Positions 7,943 through 15,752 of a stretch of 59,086 bases of DNA are shown here, piece by piece. The position numbers and the translations under genes were made by a program. Location: the NCBI GenBank assembly GCA_021737695.1, contig JAIPDL010000012.1, positions 1 through 59,086 on the forward strand, in the 5' to 3' direction. The notes under the pieces are model-generated. The model worked only from the letters and a program-made list of their open reading frames with translations, had not been told where the DNA came from and searched no databases. The DNA is from Desulfotignum sp. (GTDB lineage: Bacteria > Desulfobacterota > Desulfobacteria > Desulfobacterales > Desulfobacteraceae). Every line of letters begins with the position of its first letter. The stretch's first letter is position 1.

Positions 7943-10243
7943 CAGGGTCACCCCCACCCGGAACGCCTTGAGCCCCATGACATCAGGCAGATCCGCCAGG
8001 TCCAGGTGCTCCAGGTCATTTTCCAGTTTTCCCTGATCCGTGAGAAACCGGATGTGCTGCACAATCTCCTTTTCTTCATTCGGAGTGGCATACACCACGG
8101 CAATGCGCCCCGGCTGGGTCAGGCGTTCTCCGGTGCCCTTGATCAGGGCTTTGTCCAGTCGGGACTTGATGATTTCATGCCTGACATCATAAGCCCCGTC
8201 CACATCAAATCGTTTTTCATCATACCGGAACCGGATGGACAGCGGGGTGTGGTTCACCAGAATGAGATGACAGGTATCCAGCGGAATCTTCAGGTCCGGC
8301 TTGATTTTTTCCGTGCAACGCGCCAGACCCCGGGCCGCCATGATCTGCCACAGGGTCATGTCCCGGATATGAAATGACGGCAGGGTGCCGGTTTCCATCA
8401 TGGCGGCACCAATATACATCATGTAGTCCACCCCGTCGGTCCGGCGTTTTTCAAAATAATGGGGAAACGCCTGCTGAATCTTTGCATCTTCCTGCTCCAG
8501 ATAAGCGGAAAGAGCTGAATTCAAAGCGGCCACACTGTCCTCATATTCTTTTTGCCGGTGATGGATCATGCCGCTCACCGGATCCACCTCCTTGCCGTAA
8601 CCATGGATTTTCTCATCCAGATCACGGGTAATTCCTTTCAGCGAGTCAAAGGTTTCAGCAACTTCCTGATTGAGAAGTGAAAACACGCTGTTTTCATGAC
8701 TGGAGGTCATTCCGCCGGACAAAGCCGTCAGCAGGGTTTCGATCCGGAACACATATTGACGCAGCAATGGCCATGGCCGTGCTGAGGCCGCTGATGTCAT
8801 GATATCCAGTGCCAGGGTGAGCTGCCGGGTCAAATCCTGCTGAATTCCCTGGTTTCTTGCCATAGAGGATCCCCGGATATCAGACTGCCCGTAAAACGGC
8901 ACCACATCCTTGAAAACAATATCCTCCATTCTCGGGGACCGCTTTCCCCGGCGCAAGGCGTCCAGATGGGCCAGGGCCGCCTTTTCAAACCGCCATTCCA
9001 CAGATGGGTGAACCGCGGTGCACTGGGCTTTTATCACGGTCTGAACCTGTTTGGTCAATTCATCCTGGCCCCGTTTCAAGGCCACGGCAAACAACGGGGT
9101 CACCTGGCCCATGAGGATCGCTTCAAACGAGCCAAAATCATGGGGATGGGGAGAAAACACTTCCAGCAGCCCGATCCGTTTACCCTGATATACCAGAGGC
9201 GACAGCAGCATCGACCGGATACCCGCGCTCACGGCTTCTGATTCGGCATGAATCAACGGCTGTTTCTTTGACAGATCCGCCACCCGGAACACGGCATCTC
9301 CATGGGCTGCGGTCATCCATACCGATCCTTCCAGGTCTTTGAGGCAAAAATGATGAGAATTTAAAAACAGGCAATCCACCTTGGAATGGTGATCATTTTT
9401 GGTCACCATGACCTGGTCTCCCTTGAGCGAGGAGATGGACATCCCCAGGTCCGGCCGCCGGAACAGGGATTGAAGCCGGGATTCGATCTGCTGGATCCCC
9501 GGGGATGCAAAAATGGAATTCTCATCCACCAGGTCCCGCTCCAGGGCCGACAGGATCGCTTTTTCCGTCACATCCTGAACCCGGATGATCACAAATCCCC
9601 GGAATTCAAACTGTGACAGATCAATGAGCCGGGCCAGCTGGACCTGATCGGCCAGATGATCCAGTATCCATTCATGATCCGCTTCCGACAGAGGCCGGGG
9701 CACACCCACCGGGGTCAGATCCACGAACCGGTAGTCCGGGACCTCTTCATAGTAACGGTCCAGTCCGGTTTTCTCATCTGTCAGTACCCGGGTATGCAGG
9801 TTGCTCAGCAACGGGCCGGAAAACCCGTAAATACGCTCCAGAACCAGGTAATAGACGCTGAGAAACCGCTGATCCATGTCGGAATCAAATTTTTCTTTCA
9901 ATGTGGATTTCAGGGCATGGCCCCGGTCCAGAAACAGGTGCTGGAACCCGGGGGTGGCATAAAACCCTTCAAATGAACAGGGCGCGAACGCTGCTGTCAG
10001 CTCCCGGTCATAGGATGCCGGTGATACCACGGCGGTCATCAGGGTATGAACGATGTCCGGATATTCTGCCAAAGCGGAGATGTCCGAAATGTCTCCCTTA
10101 AGCGACAAGGGCAGATGCTCCATGATGCCGGCAAACAGATCCGCCATATGGGGGCACCTGGGAATAAGCTCTGTTTCCCAGAACGTGAGCAACGGGGTCA
10201 GGCTCAACATGGAACGGGCCTGAATGCAATCAGACAGGATCAT
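7934..10243 (-). CDS. large conserved protein with a central GAF-like domain, function unknown
   Basis: A 769-residue protein I do not recognise beyond its middle. Residues about 290-400 (VDCLFLNSHHFCLKDLEGSV, LLSPLVYQGKRIGLLEVFSPHPHDFGSFEAILMGQVTPLFAVAL) have the layout of a GAF ligand-binding domain. The flanking regions are mostly helical with no HTH, kinase, GGDEF or membrane segment visible. Its ATG overlaps the stop of the MttB-family gene (TGATG), so both are translated together. A role in sensing or activating the methyltransferase system is possible but is only inferred from this coupling. Confidence 0.7.
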   Translation of the reverse strand: MILSDCIQARSMLSLTPLLTFWETELIPRCPHMADLFAGIMEHLPLSLKGDISDISALAEYPDIVHTLMTAVVSPASYDRELTAAFAPCSFEGFYATPGFQHLFLDRGHALKSTLKEKFDSDMDQRFLSVYYLVLERIYGFSGPLLSNLHTRVLTDEKTGLDRYYEEVPDYRFVDLTPVGVPRPLSEADHEWILDHLADQVQLARLIDLSQFEFRGFVIIRVQDVTEKAILSALERDLVDENSIFASPGIQQIESRLQSLFRRPDLGMSISSLKGDQVMVTKNDHHSKVDCLFLNSHHFCLKDLEGSVWMTAAHGDAVFRVADLSKKQPLIHAESEAVSAGIRSMLLSPLVYQGKRIGLLEVFSPHPHDFGSFEAILMGQVTPLFAVALKRGQDELTKQVQTVIKAQCTAVHPSVEWRFEKAALAHLDALRRGKRSPRMEDIVFKDVVPFYGQSDIRGSSMARNQGIQQDLTRQLTLALDIMTSAASARPWPLLRQYVFRIETLLTALSGGMTSSHENSVFSLLNQEVAETFDSLKGITRDLDEKIHGYGKEVDPVSGMIHHRQKEYEDSVAALNSALSAYLEQEDAKIQQAFPHYFEKRRTDGVDYMMYIGAAMMETGTLPSFHIRDMTLWQIMAARGLARCTEKIKPDLKIPLDTCHLILVNHTPLSIRFRYDEKRFDVDGAYDVRHEIIKSRLDKALIKGTGERLTQPGRIAVVYATPNEEKEIVQHIRFLTDQGKLENDLEHLDLADLPDVMGLKAFRVGVTLPA

Positions 10244-11691
10244 CAGTCCAGAAACCGGGCTGCGGGCTGGTGGTTGAATTTTCTGGCCGTCACATAAGCG
10301 GTCAGGGCATGTTCCAGCCCCGGGTCGATGGGCGGTTTTTCATAGCTTTCCAGCCGGGAACCCAACGCGTTGTATGCCTGATCCTCCACCCGCATGGCCC
10401 CGCTTTTTTGCCATCGGGAGTAGTCTTTGCGATTAAAAAGGCGCGATGCGGACAGGTTCCGGAACTTCTGAAACGTGGAAGGATGGGTCAGGTATTGCCC
10501 CCCGATACCCACCTGGTTCACCAGATCCGTGTCAATGGTTTCCCCGGCCGGAATCATGGGAGTGAGGATGTTTCTGACCATACGGCAGATCTCCTCGTCC
10601 AGGAGCCATTTTTCATACCCCAAAGAGATATAGGACCCCATCTGGCCGCAGGCATGATAGATGAAATGGGCCCCGTTACGCACCACCGTGGAAAGCATGA
10701 GCGTGCCTTCGGCCATGGCCTGGGCATCGGGCAGATGGGCGTCAGTCAGGCTGCCCCCGGCCCGGCAGGGAAGCTTGTAGAACCCGGCCATCTGGGCTGT
10801 GGCACTGGCGATCTTGACCGCTTCGGACGTGCCCACGGCCGATACCATGGTGCGCATGTCAATGGGTGCGGAAGAAGATCCATACAGCACCGGGGCTCCC
10901 GGATTCACCAGCTGGGTGAGCACCACACCGGCCAACACTTCCGCATTCTCCAAAACCAGCAGTTCCGGCAGGGACACCGGGCCGCTGACCCCGGCCAGGA
11001 TCATGTTGGAAATCACCACGGGCTGACGCCAGCCCGCCATCTGCAAAATCACATCCCCTTCTTCCTTGGAAAAACGTAAAGGGGACAGGGTATTGGCCAC
11101 GGCCGCCACCACCGGCATATCCAGCATCTTTTCCCGGCCCCCGAAAATAATGGCGGCCATCTCCAGGGCATCTGCCGCTTCCTGGCCACTGCCCGAGGCC
11201 CCGAAAACGGGTTTGTCGCACAGGGTCATGTAGGCCAGCATCATGTCCAGATTGGCGGTCTCCCAGGGCAGGTCCGTGGGTTGAACCATGAGATACCCGC
11301 CCATATCCACCTGATCCGAGGTTTGAACCAGTTTGCAGCAGGCCTTGAAATCGTCAAACGTGGCCGGCCGCTGGGTCCCGTCAGTGCCGGCGATATAAGT
11401 GGCCCCGCCTGTGGGGATGAACACGAACCCGTCCGGGCCGCCGATGGTCACGTTTCTCGCCGGATCTCTGGCATGCAGGGTAAAGGACGGCACCGTGGTG
11501 GACAGGGCGCTGTAGATATCGGTTTCTTCAAAATAAACCCGGGTGCCGTCTGTTTTAAATCCCCGGGATTTGAACAGGCCGGCGATACGTTCATGGTTGA
11601 AATCGATGCCGGTGTGGCGCAAAATATTCATGGATGCGTCGTGAATCCGGGTCAGGTCCTGAAAAGAGAGCCGCTGCATCCGATCGATCAT
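10243..11691 (-). CDS. MttB-superfamily corrinoid methyltransferase (non-pyrrolysine type)
   Basis: A 482-residue member of the trimethylamine methyltransferase (MttB) superfamily, which transfers methyl groups from quaternary or tertiary amines to a corrinoid protein. Family features include the N-terminal ILRHTGIDF segment, the FIPTGGATYIAGTDG region and the glycine-rich barrel strands near GASGSGQEAADAL. The frame is continuous with no in-frame TAG, so this is the non-pyrrolysine branch, in which glycine betaine, proline betaine and carnitine demethylases are known. No corrinoid protein or MtgA-like partner is adjacent, so the substrate is open. GGGAGG precedes the ATG. Confidence 0.85.
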   Translation of the reverse strand: MIDRMQRLSFQDLTRIHDASMNILRHTGIDFNHERIAGLFKSRGFKTDGTRVYFEETDIYSALSTTVPSFTLHARDPARNVTIGGPDGFVFIPTGGATYIAGTDGTQRPATFDDFKACCKLVQTSDQVDMGGYLMVQPTDLPWETANLDMMLAYMTLCDKPVFGASGSGQEAADALEMAAIIFGGREKMLDMPVVAAVANTLSPLRFSKEEGDVILQMAGWRQPVVISNMILAGVSGPVSLPELLVLENAEVLAGVVLTQLVNPGAPVLYGSSSAPIDMRTMVSAVGTSEAVKIASATAQMAGFYKLPCRAGGSLTDAHLPDAQAMAEGTLMLSTVVRNGAHFIYHACGQMGSYISLGYEKWLLDEEICRMVRNILTPMIPAGETIDTDLVNQVGIGGQYLTHPSTFQKFRNLSASRLFNRKDYSRWQKSGAMRVEDQAYNALGSRLESYEKPPIDPGLEHALTAYVTARKFNHQPAARFLD

Positions 11692-11728
11692 TATCTGCCT
11701 CCCAACCGTTGTTATAGGATTTGAGTCA

Positions 11729-13408
11729 TTATCGTTTTTTCCCCGTCACTTTGGCCCAGGTATCCCGCAGGGTCACGGTGCGGTTGAACACCGGAGCGGA
11801 TGGTGTGCTGTCTCTGGCATCCAGACAGAAATACCCCAGGCGCTCAAACTGAAACACCTGTTCCGGCCGGGCATGGGCCAGATTTTTTTCCAGTTTGCAG
11901 TCCGTTAGCGTCTCCAGGGATGCGGGGTTCAGGTTCTGTGTAAAATCCTGCCCCCCTTTTTCCGGGTCTTCATCCATGAACAGCCGGTCATAGAGATTGG
12001 CCCGGGCGGACACGTAGTTGCCGGCATCCACCCAGTGGATGGTGCCTTTCACCTTTCGACCGTCCGGCGCATTGCCGCCTCTTGTTGCCGGATCATAGGT
12101 GCAGATCAGGGATGTGACACGTCCCTGATCATTTTTGACCACTTGTTTGCAGGTCACCAGATACGCACTGCGCAGCCGCACCTCCCGGCCCGGGCCCAAG
12201 CGGAAGAACTTTTTCGGGGGATCTTCCATAAAATCGTCCTGTTCCACATAAATCTCTTTTGAAAAAGTGATTTCCCGGGTCCCCATCTCCGGTTTCTGGG
12301 GGTGGACCATGGATGTCAGGGTTTCAGTTTTATTTTCCGGATAATTTTCAATGATCACCTTCAAAGGCCTAAGCACCCCCATGGCCCGGGGCGCGTTTTC
12401 ATTGAGGTCTTCTCTGAGGCAGGACTCCAGCAGACCGATATCAATGCGGCTTTCTTTTTTGGATACGCCGATGGTGTCACAGAATTTCCGGATGGCAGAA
12501 GGCGTATACCCCCGCCGCCGCATCCCTTCCAGAGTGGGCAGCCGGGGATCGTCCCAGCCCGTCACATGGCCCTGGTCCACCAGCAGCTGGAGCTTGCGCT
12601 TGGACAGCACTGTGTAATTGATATTCATGCGTGCAAATTCGATCTGCTGCGGGTGACAGGGCACGGACAGATTGTCCAGGTACCAGTCATACAGGGGCCG
12701 GTGGTCTTCAAATTCCAGGCTGCACAACGAATGGGTAATGCCTTCCAGGGCATCGGACACACAATGGGTGAAATCATACATGGGATAGATGCACCATTTG
12801 TCCCCGGTTCGGGGATGGGGGGCATTTTTGATGCGGTAAATCACCGGGTCCCGCAGATTGATATTGGGGGAAGTCATGTCGATTTTGGCCCGCAGGGTGT
12901 GGGTTCCTTCTTCAAACTCCCCGTTTTTCATGCGGGAAAACAGATCCAGGTTCTCGGCTGTGGACCGGTCCCGGAAAGGGCTGTTTTTACCGGGTTCAGT
13001 CAAGGTGCCCCGGTATGCCCGGATCTCTTCGGCCGGCAGGCTGCATACATAGGCCAGGCCTTTTTCAATGAGTTCTTTGGCAAACACATATAATTGATCA
13101 AAATAATCCGAGGCAAACAAGGCGCTGCCATAATCAAACCCCAGCCAGTGCACCGTGGATTCAATGGAATCGATATAGATCTGTTTTTCCTTGGCCGGAT
13201 TGGAGTCATCAAACCGCAGGTTGCAGTGGCCGGAAAATTTTTGGGCCATGTTAAAGTTCAGGCAGATGGATTTGGCATGCCCGATGTGCAGGTATCCGTT
13301 GGGTTCCGGCGGAAACCGGGTGGCCACCCGGCCGTCGTTTTTGCTGGTTGCCACATCCTGCCGGATAATGGTCTCGATAAAATGGCCTCTGTTGATCGTC
13401 TCTTCCAT
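11729..13408 (-). CDS. glnS: glutamine-tRNA ligase
   Basis: A 559-residue class I glutaminyl-tRNA synthetase. It has the HIGH signature in PPEPNGYLHIGHAKS, CNLRFDDSNP, a KMSKS-equivalent loop in NYTVLSKRKLQLL, and the two C-terminal anticodon-binding beta barrels. The ATG at 13408 (MEETINRGHF) was chosen because AGAGGGG lies directly upstream; an in-frame ATG at 13540 would add 44 residues with no family counterpart. mttB-like and GAF genes follow on the same strand, 37 bp later. A GlnRS implies that tRNA-Gln is charged directly. Confidence 0.95.
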   Translation of the reverse strand: MEETINRGHFIETIIRQDVATSKNDGRVATRFPPEPNGYLHIGHAKSICLNFNMAQKFSGHCNLRFDDSNPAKEKQIYIDSIESTVHWLGFDYGSALFASDYFDQLYVFAKELIEKGLAYVCSLPAEEIRAYRGTLTEPGKNSPFRDRSTAENLDLFSRMKNGEFEEGTHTLRAKIDMTSPNINLRDPVIYRIKNAPHPRTGDKWCIYPMYDFTHCVSDALEGITHSLCSLEFEDHRPLYDWYLDNLSVPCHPQQIEFARMNINYTVLSKRKLQLLVDQGHVTGWDDPRLPTLEGMRRRGYTPSAIRKFCDTIGVSKKESRIDIGLLESCLREDLNENAPRAMGVLRPLKVIIENYPENKTETLTSMVHPQKPEMGTREITFSKEIYVEQDDFMEDPPKKFFRLGPGREVRLRSAYLVTCKQVVKNDQGRVTSLICTYDPATRGGNAPDGRKVKGTIHWVDAGNYVSARANLYDRLFMDEDPEKGGQDFTQNLNPASLETLTDCKLEKNLAHARPEQVFQFERLGYFCLDARDSTPSAPVFNRTVTLRDTWAKVTGKKR

Positions 13409-13562
13409 TGTCCCCTCTTTTGTCAGCAGGCATCTGTGCCTGTCATCCCCATAAGGTATGCGTTTTTCGGCATCCGATGCCGCAATAATTTTCAACGGAT
13501 ATCGCAATGCATCCAAACTTGCATCAATACCATATTCCAAATCGGGTTGAAAGAGATAAATT

Positions 13563-13594
13563 GCCGGGGCCAGAAGATAAATTCTGACCCCGGC
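13563..13594 (-). terminator. GC-rich hairpin after metF, related to the GGGGTCAG repeats
   Basis: GCCGGGGTCAGAA and TTCTGGCCCCGGC form a 13-bp stem with one G-U pair and a 6-base loop, about a dozen bases beyond the metF stop and ahead of glnS. It is the natural candidate for the end of the bifurcation operon. Its GGGGTCAG core is shared with the palindromes at 15240 and 36880, so it may be a REP-like element doing the job of a terminator. No U-run follows. Confidence 0.5.
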
Positions 13595-13605
13595 GGGTAA
13601 AGGAT

Positions 13606-14532
13606 TTACGGCCGGGGAAGAACGCCGGCCCGTTCTGCGATTTCAGGGACTTTATGTTCCCATTCAATGGCCATGAGATGGACCCCGGCCACGCCTTGCA
13701 TTTCCTTGAACGCTTCGATCTGTTCCAGGGCGATCTTGATGCCCTCTTCGGCCTGGTCCCGCTTGTCCACACCCTTGAGGCGCTTGATGAGCGATTCAGA
13801 AATGTCCATGCCCGGCACGTATTTGGACATGAAGTTGGCCATGCCCGCGTTTTTCATGGGCGTGACCCCGGCCAGGATGTAGCAACGCTCATGAAGTCCC
13901 TTGTCCACCACCTGTTTCATGAAGTCCCGGAACTTGTCCATGTTGAAGATGCACTGGGTCTGAATGAAATCCGCGCCGGCCTCGATCTTGGTGGCCAGGC
14001 GGTGAACCCGGAACTCAAAAGGATCGGCAAACGGGTTGCAGGCCGCACCGATGAACATCTTGGGCGCGACGTCGATCTCCTCGCCGTTCAGAAATTTCTC
14101 CTCGTCCCGCATTTTTTTGACCAGGGCGATGAGCTGCATGGAATCGATGTCGTGCACGTTCTTGGCTTCCGGGTGGTTGCCGAAACTCTGGTGGTCCCCG
14201 GACAGGCACAGCATGTTGCGCACGCCTAAGGCATAAGCCCCCAGAATATCGGACATCATGGCCAGGCGGTTTCTGTCTCTGCACACCATCTGGAAATTGG
14301 GCTCCAGGCCCTCGGCCTTCATCAAAGCACACCCGGCCAGAGAAGACATCCGCACCACGGCGGTCTGATTGTCGGTCATGTTGACACAGTCCACGTTGCC
14401 CTTGAGATATTTAAACTTTTCCCTGAGGTGGTCCGCATTGGCGCCTTTGGGCGGACCGCACTCTCCGGTAAAGGCAAAGTGACCGGCTGTCAGGACTCGT
14501 TCAAGATTGCTGCCTGATTTAATTGCTGTCAT
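13606..14532 (-). CDS. metF: methylenetetrahydrofolate reductase, catalytic subunit MetF
   Basis: A 308-residue MetF, the FAD-binding barrel that reduces methylene-tetrahydrofolate to methyl-tetrahydrofolate. It begins with AGHFAFTGECGPPKGANADHLREK, has VDCVNMTDNQTAVVRMS, LCLSGDHQSFGNHPEAKNVHDIDS and FIQTQCIFNMDKF, all as in acetogen-type MetF. metV ends 15 bp upstream. Together with metV, mvhD and hdr genes it matches the Moorella thermoacetica MetFV-HdrABC-MvhD cluster in content, so the enzyme probably exchanges electrons with the Hdr module. In a sulfate reducer it would serve the Wood-Ljungdahl pathway in the oxidative or the reductive direction. Confidence 0.9.
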   Translation of the reverse strand: MTAIKSGSNLERVLTAGHFAFTGECGPPKGANADHLREKFKYLKGNVDCVNMTDNQTAVVRMSSLAGCALMKAEGLEPNFQMVCRDRNRLAMMSDILGAYALGVRNMLCLSGDHQSFGNHPEAKNVHDIDSMQLIALVKKMRDEEKFLNGEEIDVAPKMFIGAACNPFADPFEFRVHRLATKIEAGADFIQTQCIFNMDKFRDFMKQVVDKGLHERCYILAGVTPMKNAGMANFMSKYVPGMDISESLIKRLKGVDKRDQAEEGIKIALEQIEAFKEMQGVAGVHLMAIEWEHKVPEIAERAGVLPRP

Positions 14533-14547
14533 GGCATGTGTCTCCTT

Positions 14548-15225
14548 TTATAGTGTTCCCTTGACCAGTTCTTCTCTGATGCTGCGCCGGGGACCGCCGT
14601 CTCTGGCCGTGCGCCAGTCCTTGAACGGTTTGACTGCCACCAGATCTTCCAGGCGGCCGGTTTCCATTTTTTTTTTGACAATGGCGTCCCAGATACAGGC
14701 GGTCTCTTTGTTCACCTCACAGATGCCGTTGGCCGATCCGCCGCAGGGACCGTGGAGCAGGCTTTTGGCACACCTGGCAATGGGGCACAGCCCCCCGAAC
14801 AGATGGATGGCACATGCTCCGCACCCGGCGCAGCGTTCCTCCCACACCCCGTGCTGGACCGCGCCGCCGAAAAACGTGGTGTTCACGGCCGGAAAAAACA
14901 CCTGGTCCGGGTACATTTCCGACAAAAACTGGGGCCCGACCCCACAGGCCATGGACACCACCGCATCATAATTTCCCACATCATCGGCCAGCCCGGCCAC
15001 ATATTCATTGTCACACTGGCGTTCCAGGACCCGGTGTGACACCTCCACCGGCCGCCCTTCCTTTTTTTGGGCGATTCTCAGTGTTGAAGCCAGAACCTCC
15101 GCCTCCTTGAGCCCGCCCACATTACATACGGTCACACATCCTTTGCATCCGAGGATAAGGAGTTTTTCCCTGTCCGCCACCATCCCCAGTATCTCTTCCA
15201 GAGACTTGCGATCTGCAACTATCAT
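14548..15225 (-). CDS. metV: MetV, iron-sulfur/zinc partner subunit of methylenetetrahydrofolate reductase
   Basis: A 225-residue MetV-type protein. Cysteines occur in LGCKGCVTVCNVGG near residues 27-34 and in a C-terminal cluster ERCAGCGACAIHLFGGLCPIARCAKSLLHGPCGG near 130-165, the signature of the MetV/MTHFR C-terminal domain that binds an iron-sulfur cluster and zinc and bridges MetF to its redox partner. GGGAGGT lies at the ideal distance from the ATG. It stands between mvhD and metF on the same strand; a REP-like palindrome is inserted in the short gap to mvhD. Confidence 0.88.
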   Translation of the reverse strand: MIVADRKSLEEILGMVADREKLLILGCKGCVTVCNVGGLKEAEVLASTLRIAQKKEGRPVEVSHRVLERQCDNEYVAGLADDVGNYDAVVSMACGVGPQFLSEMYPDQVFFPAVNTTFFGGAVQHGVWEERCAGCGACAIHLFGGLCPIARCAKSLLHGPCGGSANGICEVNKETACIWDAIVKKKMETGRLEDLVAVKPFKDWRTARDGGPRRSIREELVKGTL

Positions 15226-15239
15226 GTTACCTCCCTTTC

Positions 15240-15279
15240 GGGGTCAGGCCTGCGTTATTGATAACGCAGGCCTGACCCC
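15240..15279. repeat. perfect 19-bp palindrome (REP-like) between mvhD and metV
   Basis: A left arm starting GGGGTCAGGCCTGCG (15240-15258) and its exact reverse complement (15261-15279) are separated by two bases. It fills almost the whole gap between the mvhD stop and the metV ribosome binding site. The same GGGGTCAGGC end sequence bounds the element at 36880-36961. Such palindromes are typical of REP/RAYT-mobilised repeats, though no RAYT gene is in the window. On the transcript it would form a very stable hairpin that could tune the mvhD to metV ratio. Confidence 0.75.
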
Positions 15280-15285
15280 ACAATA

Positions 15286-15699
15286 TTATCGGACCGGGGT
15301 GGGGCCCAGGTCTTTGATCTGCAGCACCATGTCGTTTGCGATCTCGGCGAACCTTGCGCCCTGGGCCGAGGACAGGTTGTACATGGCCACCCGCTCCGGC
15401 TCGATCCCCAGTTCGGTGAGCACCTTTTTCACGTAAACCACTTTTCGTCTTGCCTTGTAGTTGCCTTCCAGGTAGTGGCACTCCCCTTCCAGGCATCCGG
15501 CCACATAAACGCCGTCGGCCCCGTCCTCCAGAGCGGACAGCAGGTGAACAATATCCACCCGGCCGGTGCACGGCACCTGGATGATTTTGATGTTGGCCGG
15601 ATAGGACAGCCTCATGGAACCTGCCAGGTCCCCTGCAGCGTACGCTCAGTACTGGCAGCAGAATGCAATGATCCTGGGCTCAAATTCCCGGGTGTTCAT
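15286..15699 (-). CDS. mvhD: MvhD-like delta subunit, selenoprotein (in-frame TGA = Sec18)
   Basis: A 137-residue [2Fe-2S] electron-transfer subunit that links Hdr to its partner enzyme. The frame is interrupted by one TGA (15648-15646); reading it as selenocysteine gives IIAFCCQYUAYAAGDLAG, where U18 replaces a Cys of the MvhD motif. The other ligand positions are intact: C44 in VPCTGR, C69 and C74 in GCLEGECHY. A hairpin with a UGGCA loop begins 13 bases after the TGA and fits a bacterial SECIS. ATG 15699 has AGGAGA upstream; an alternative in-frame ATG at 15756, overlapping the hdrA stop and with its own AGGAGG, would add 19 residues. A plain frameshift or nonsense mutation is unlikely because conservation continues on both sides. 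Confidence 0.88.
15616..15632 (-). promoter_or_regulatory. candidate bacterial SECIS hairpin in mvhD
   Basis: GGGACC (15632-15627) pairs with GGTTCC (15621-15616) through one G-U pair, with the loop TGGCA. It starts 13 bases downstream of the recoded TGA, the distance at which SelB-binding hairpins occur in bacteria, and has G residues in the loop. Judged by eye only. Confidence 0.55.
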
Positions 15700-15752
15700 G
15701 GCACTTTTCTCCTGTTCATTGCCGGTCTTTTGTAAATCCTGCCGGTCCTGTG

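Noticed and set aside
10243..11691. Pyrrolysine-containing trimethylamine methyltransferase.
   Set aside because: The frame is full length with no in-frame TAG, and no pyl genes or corrinoid protein are nearby.
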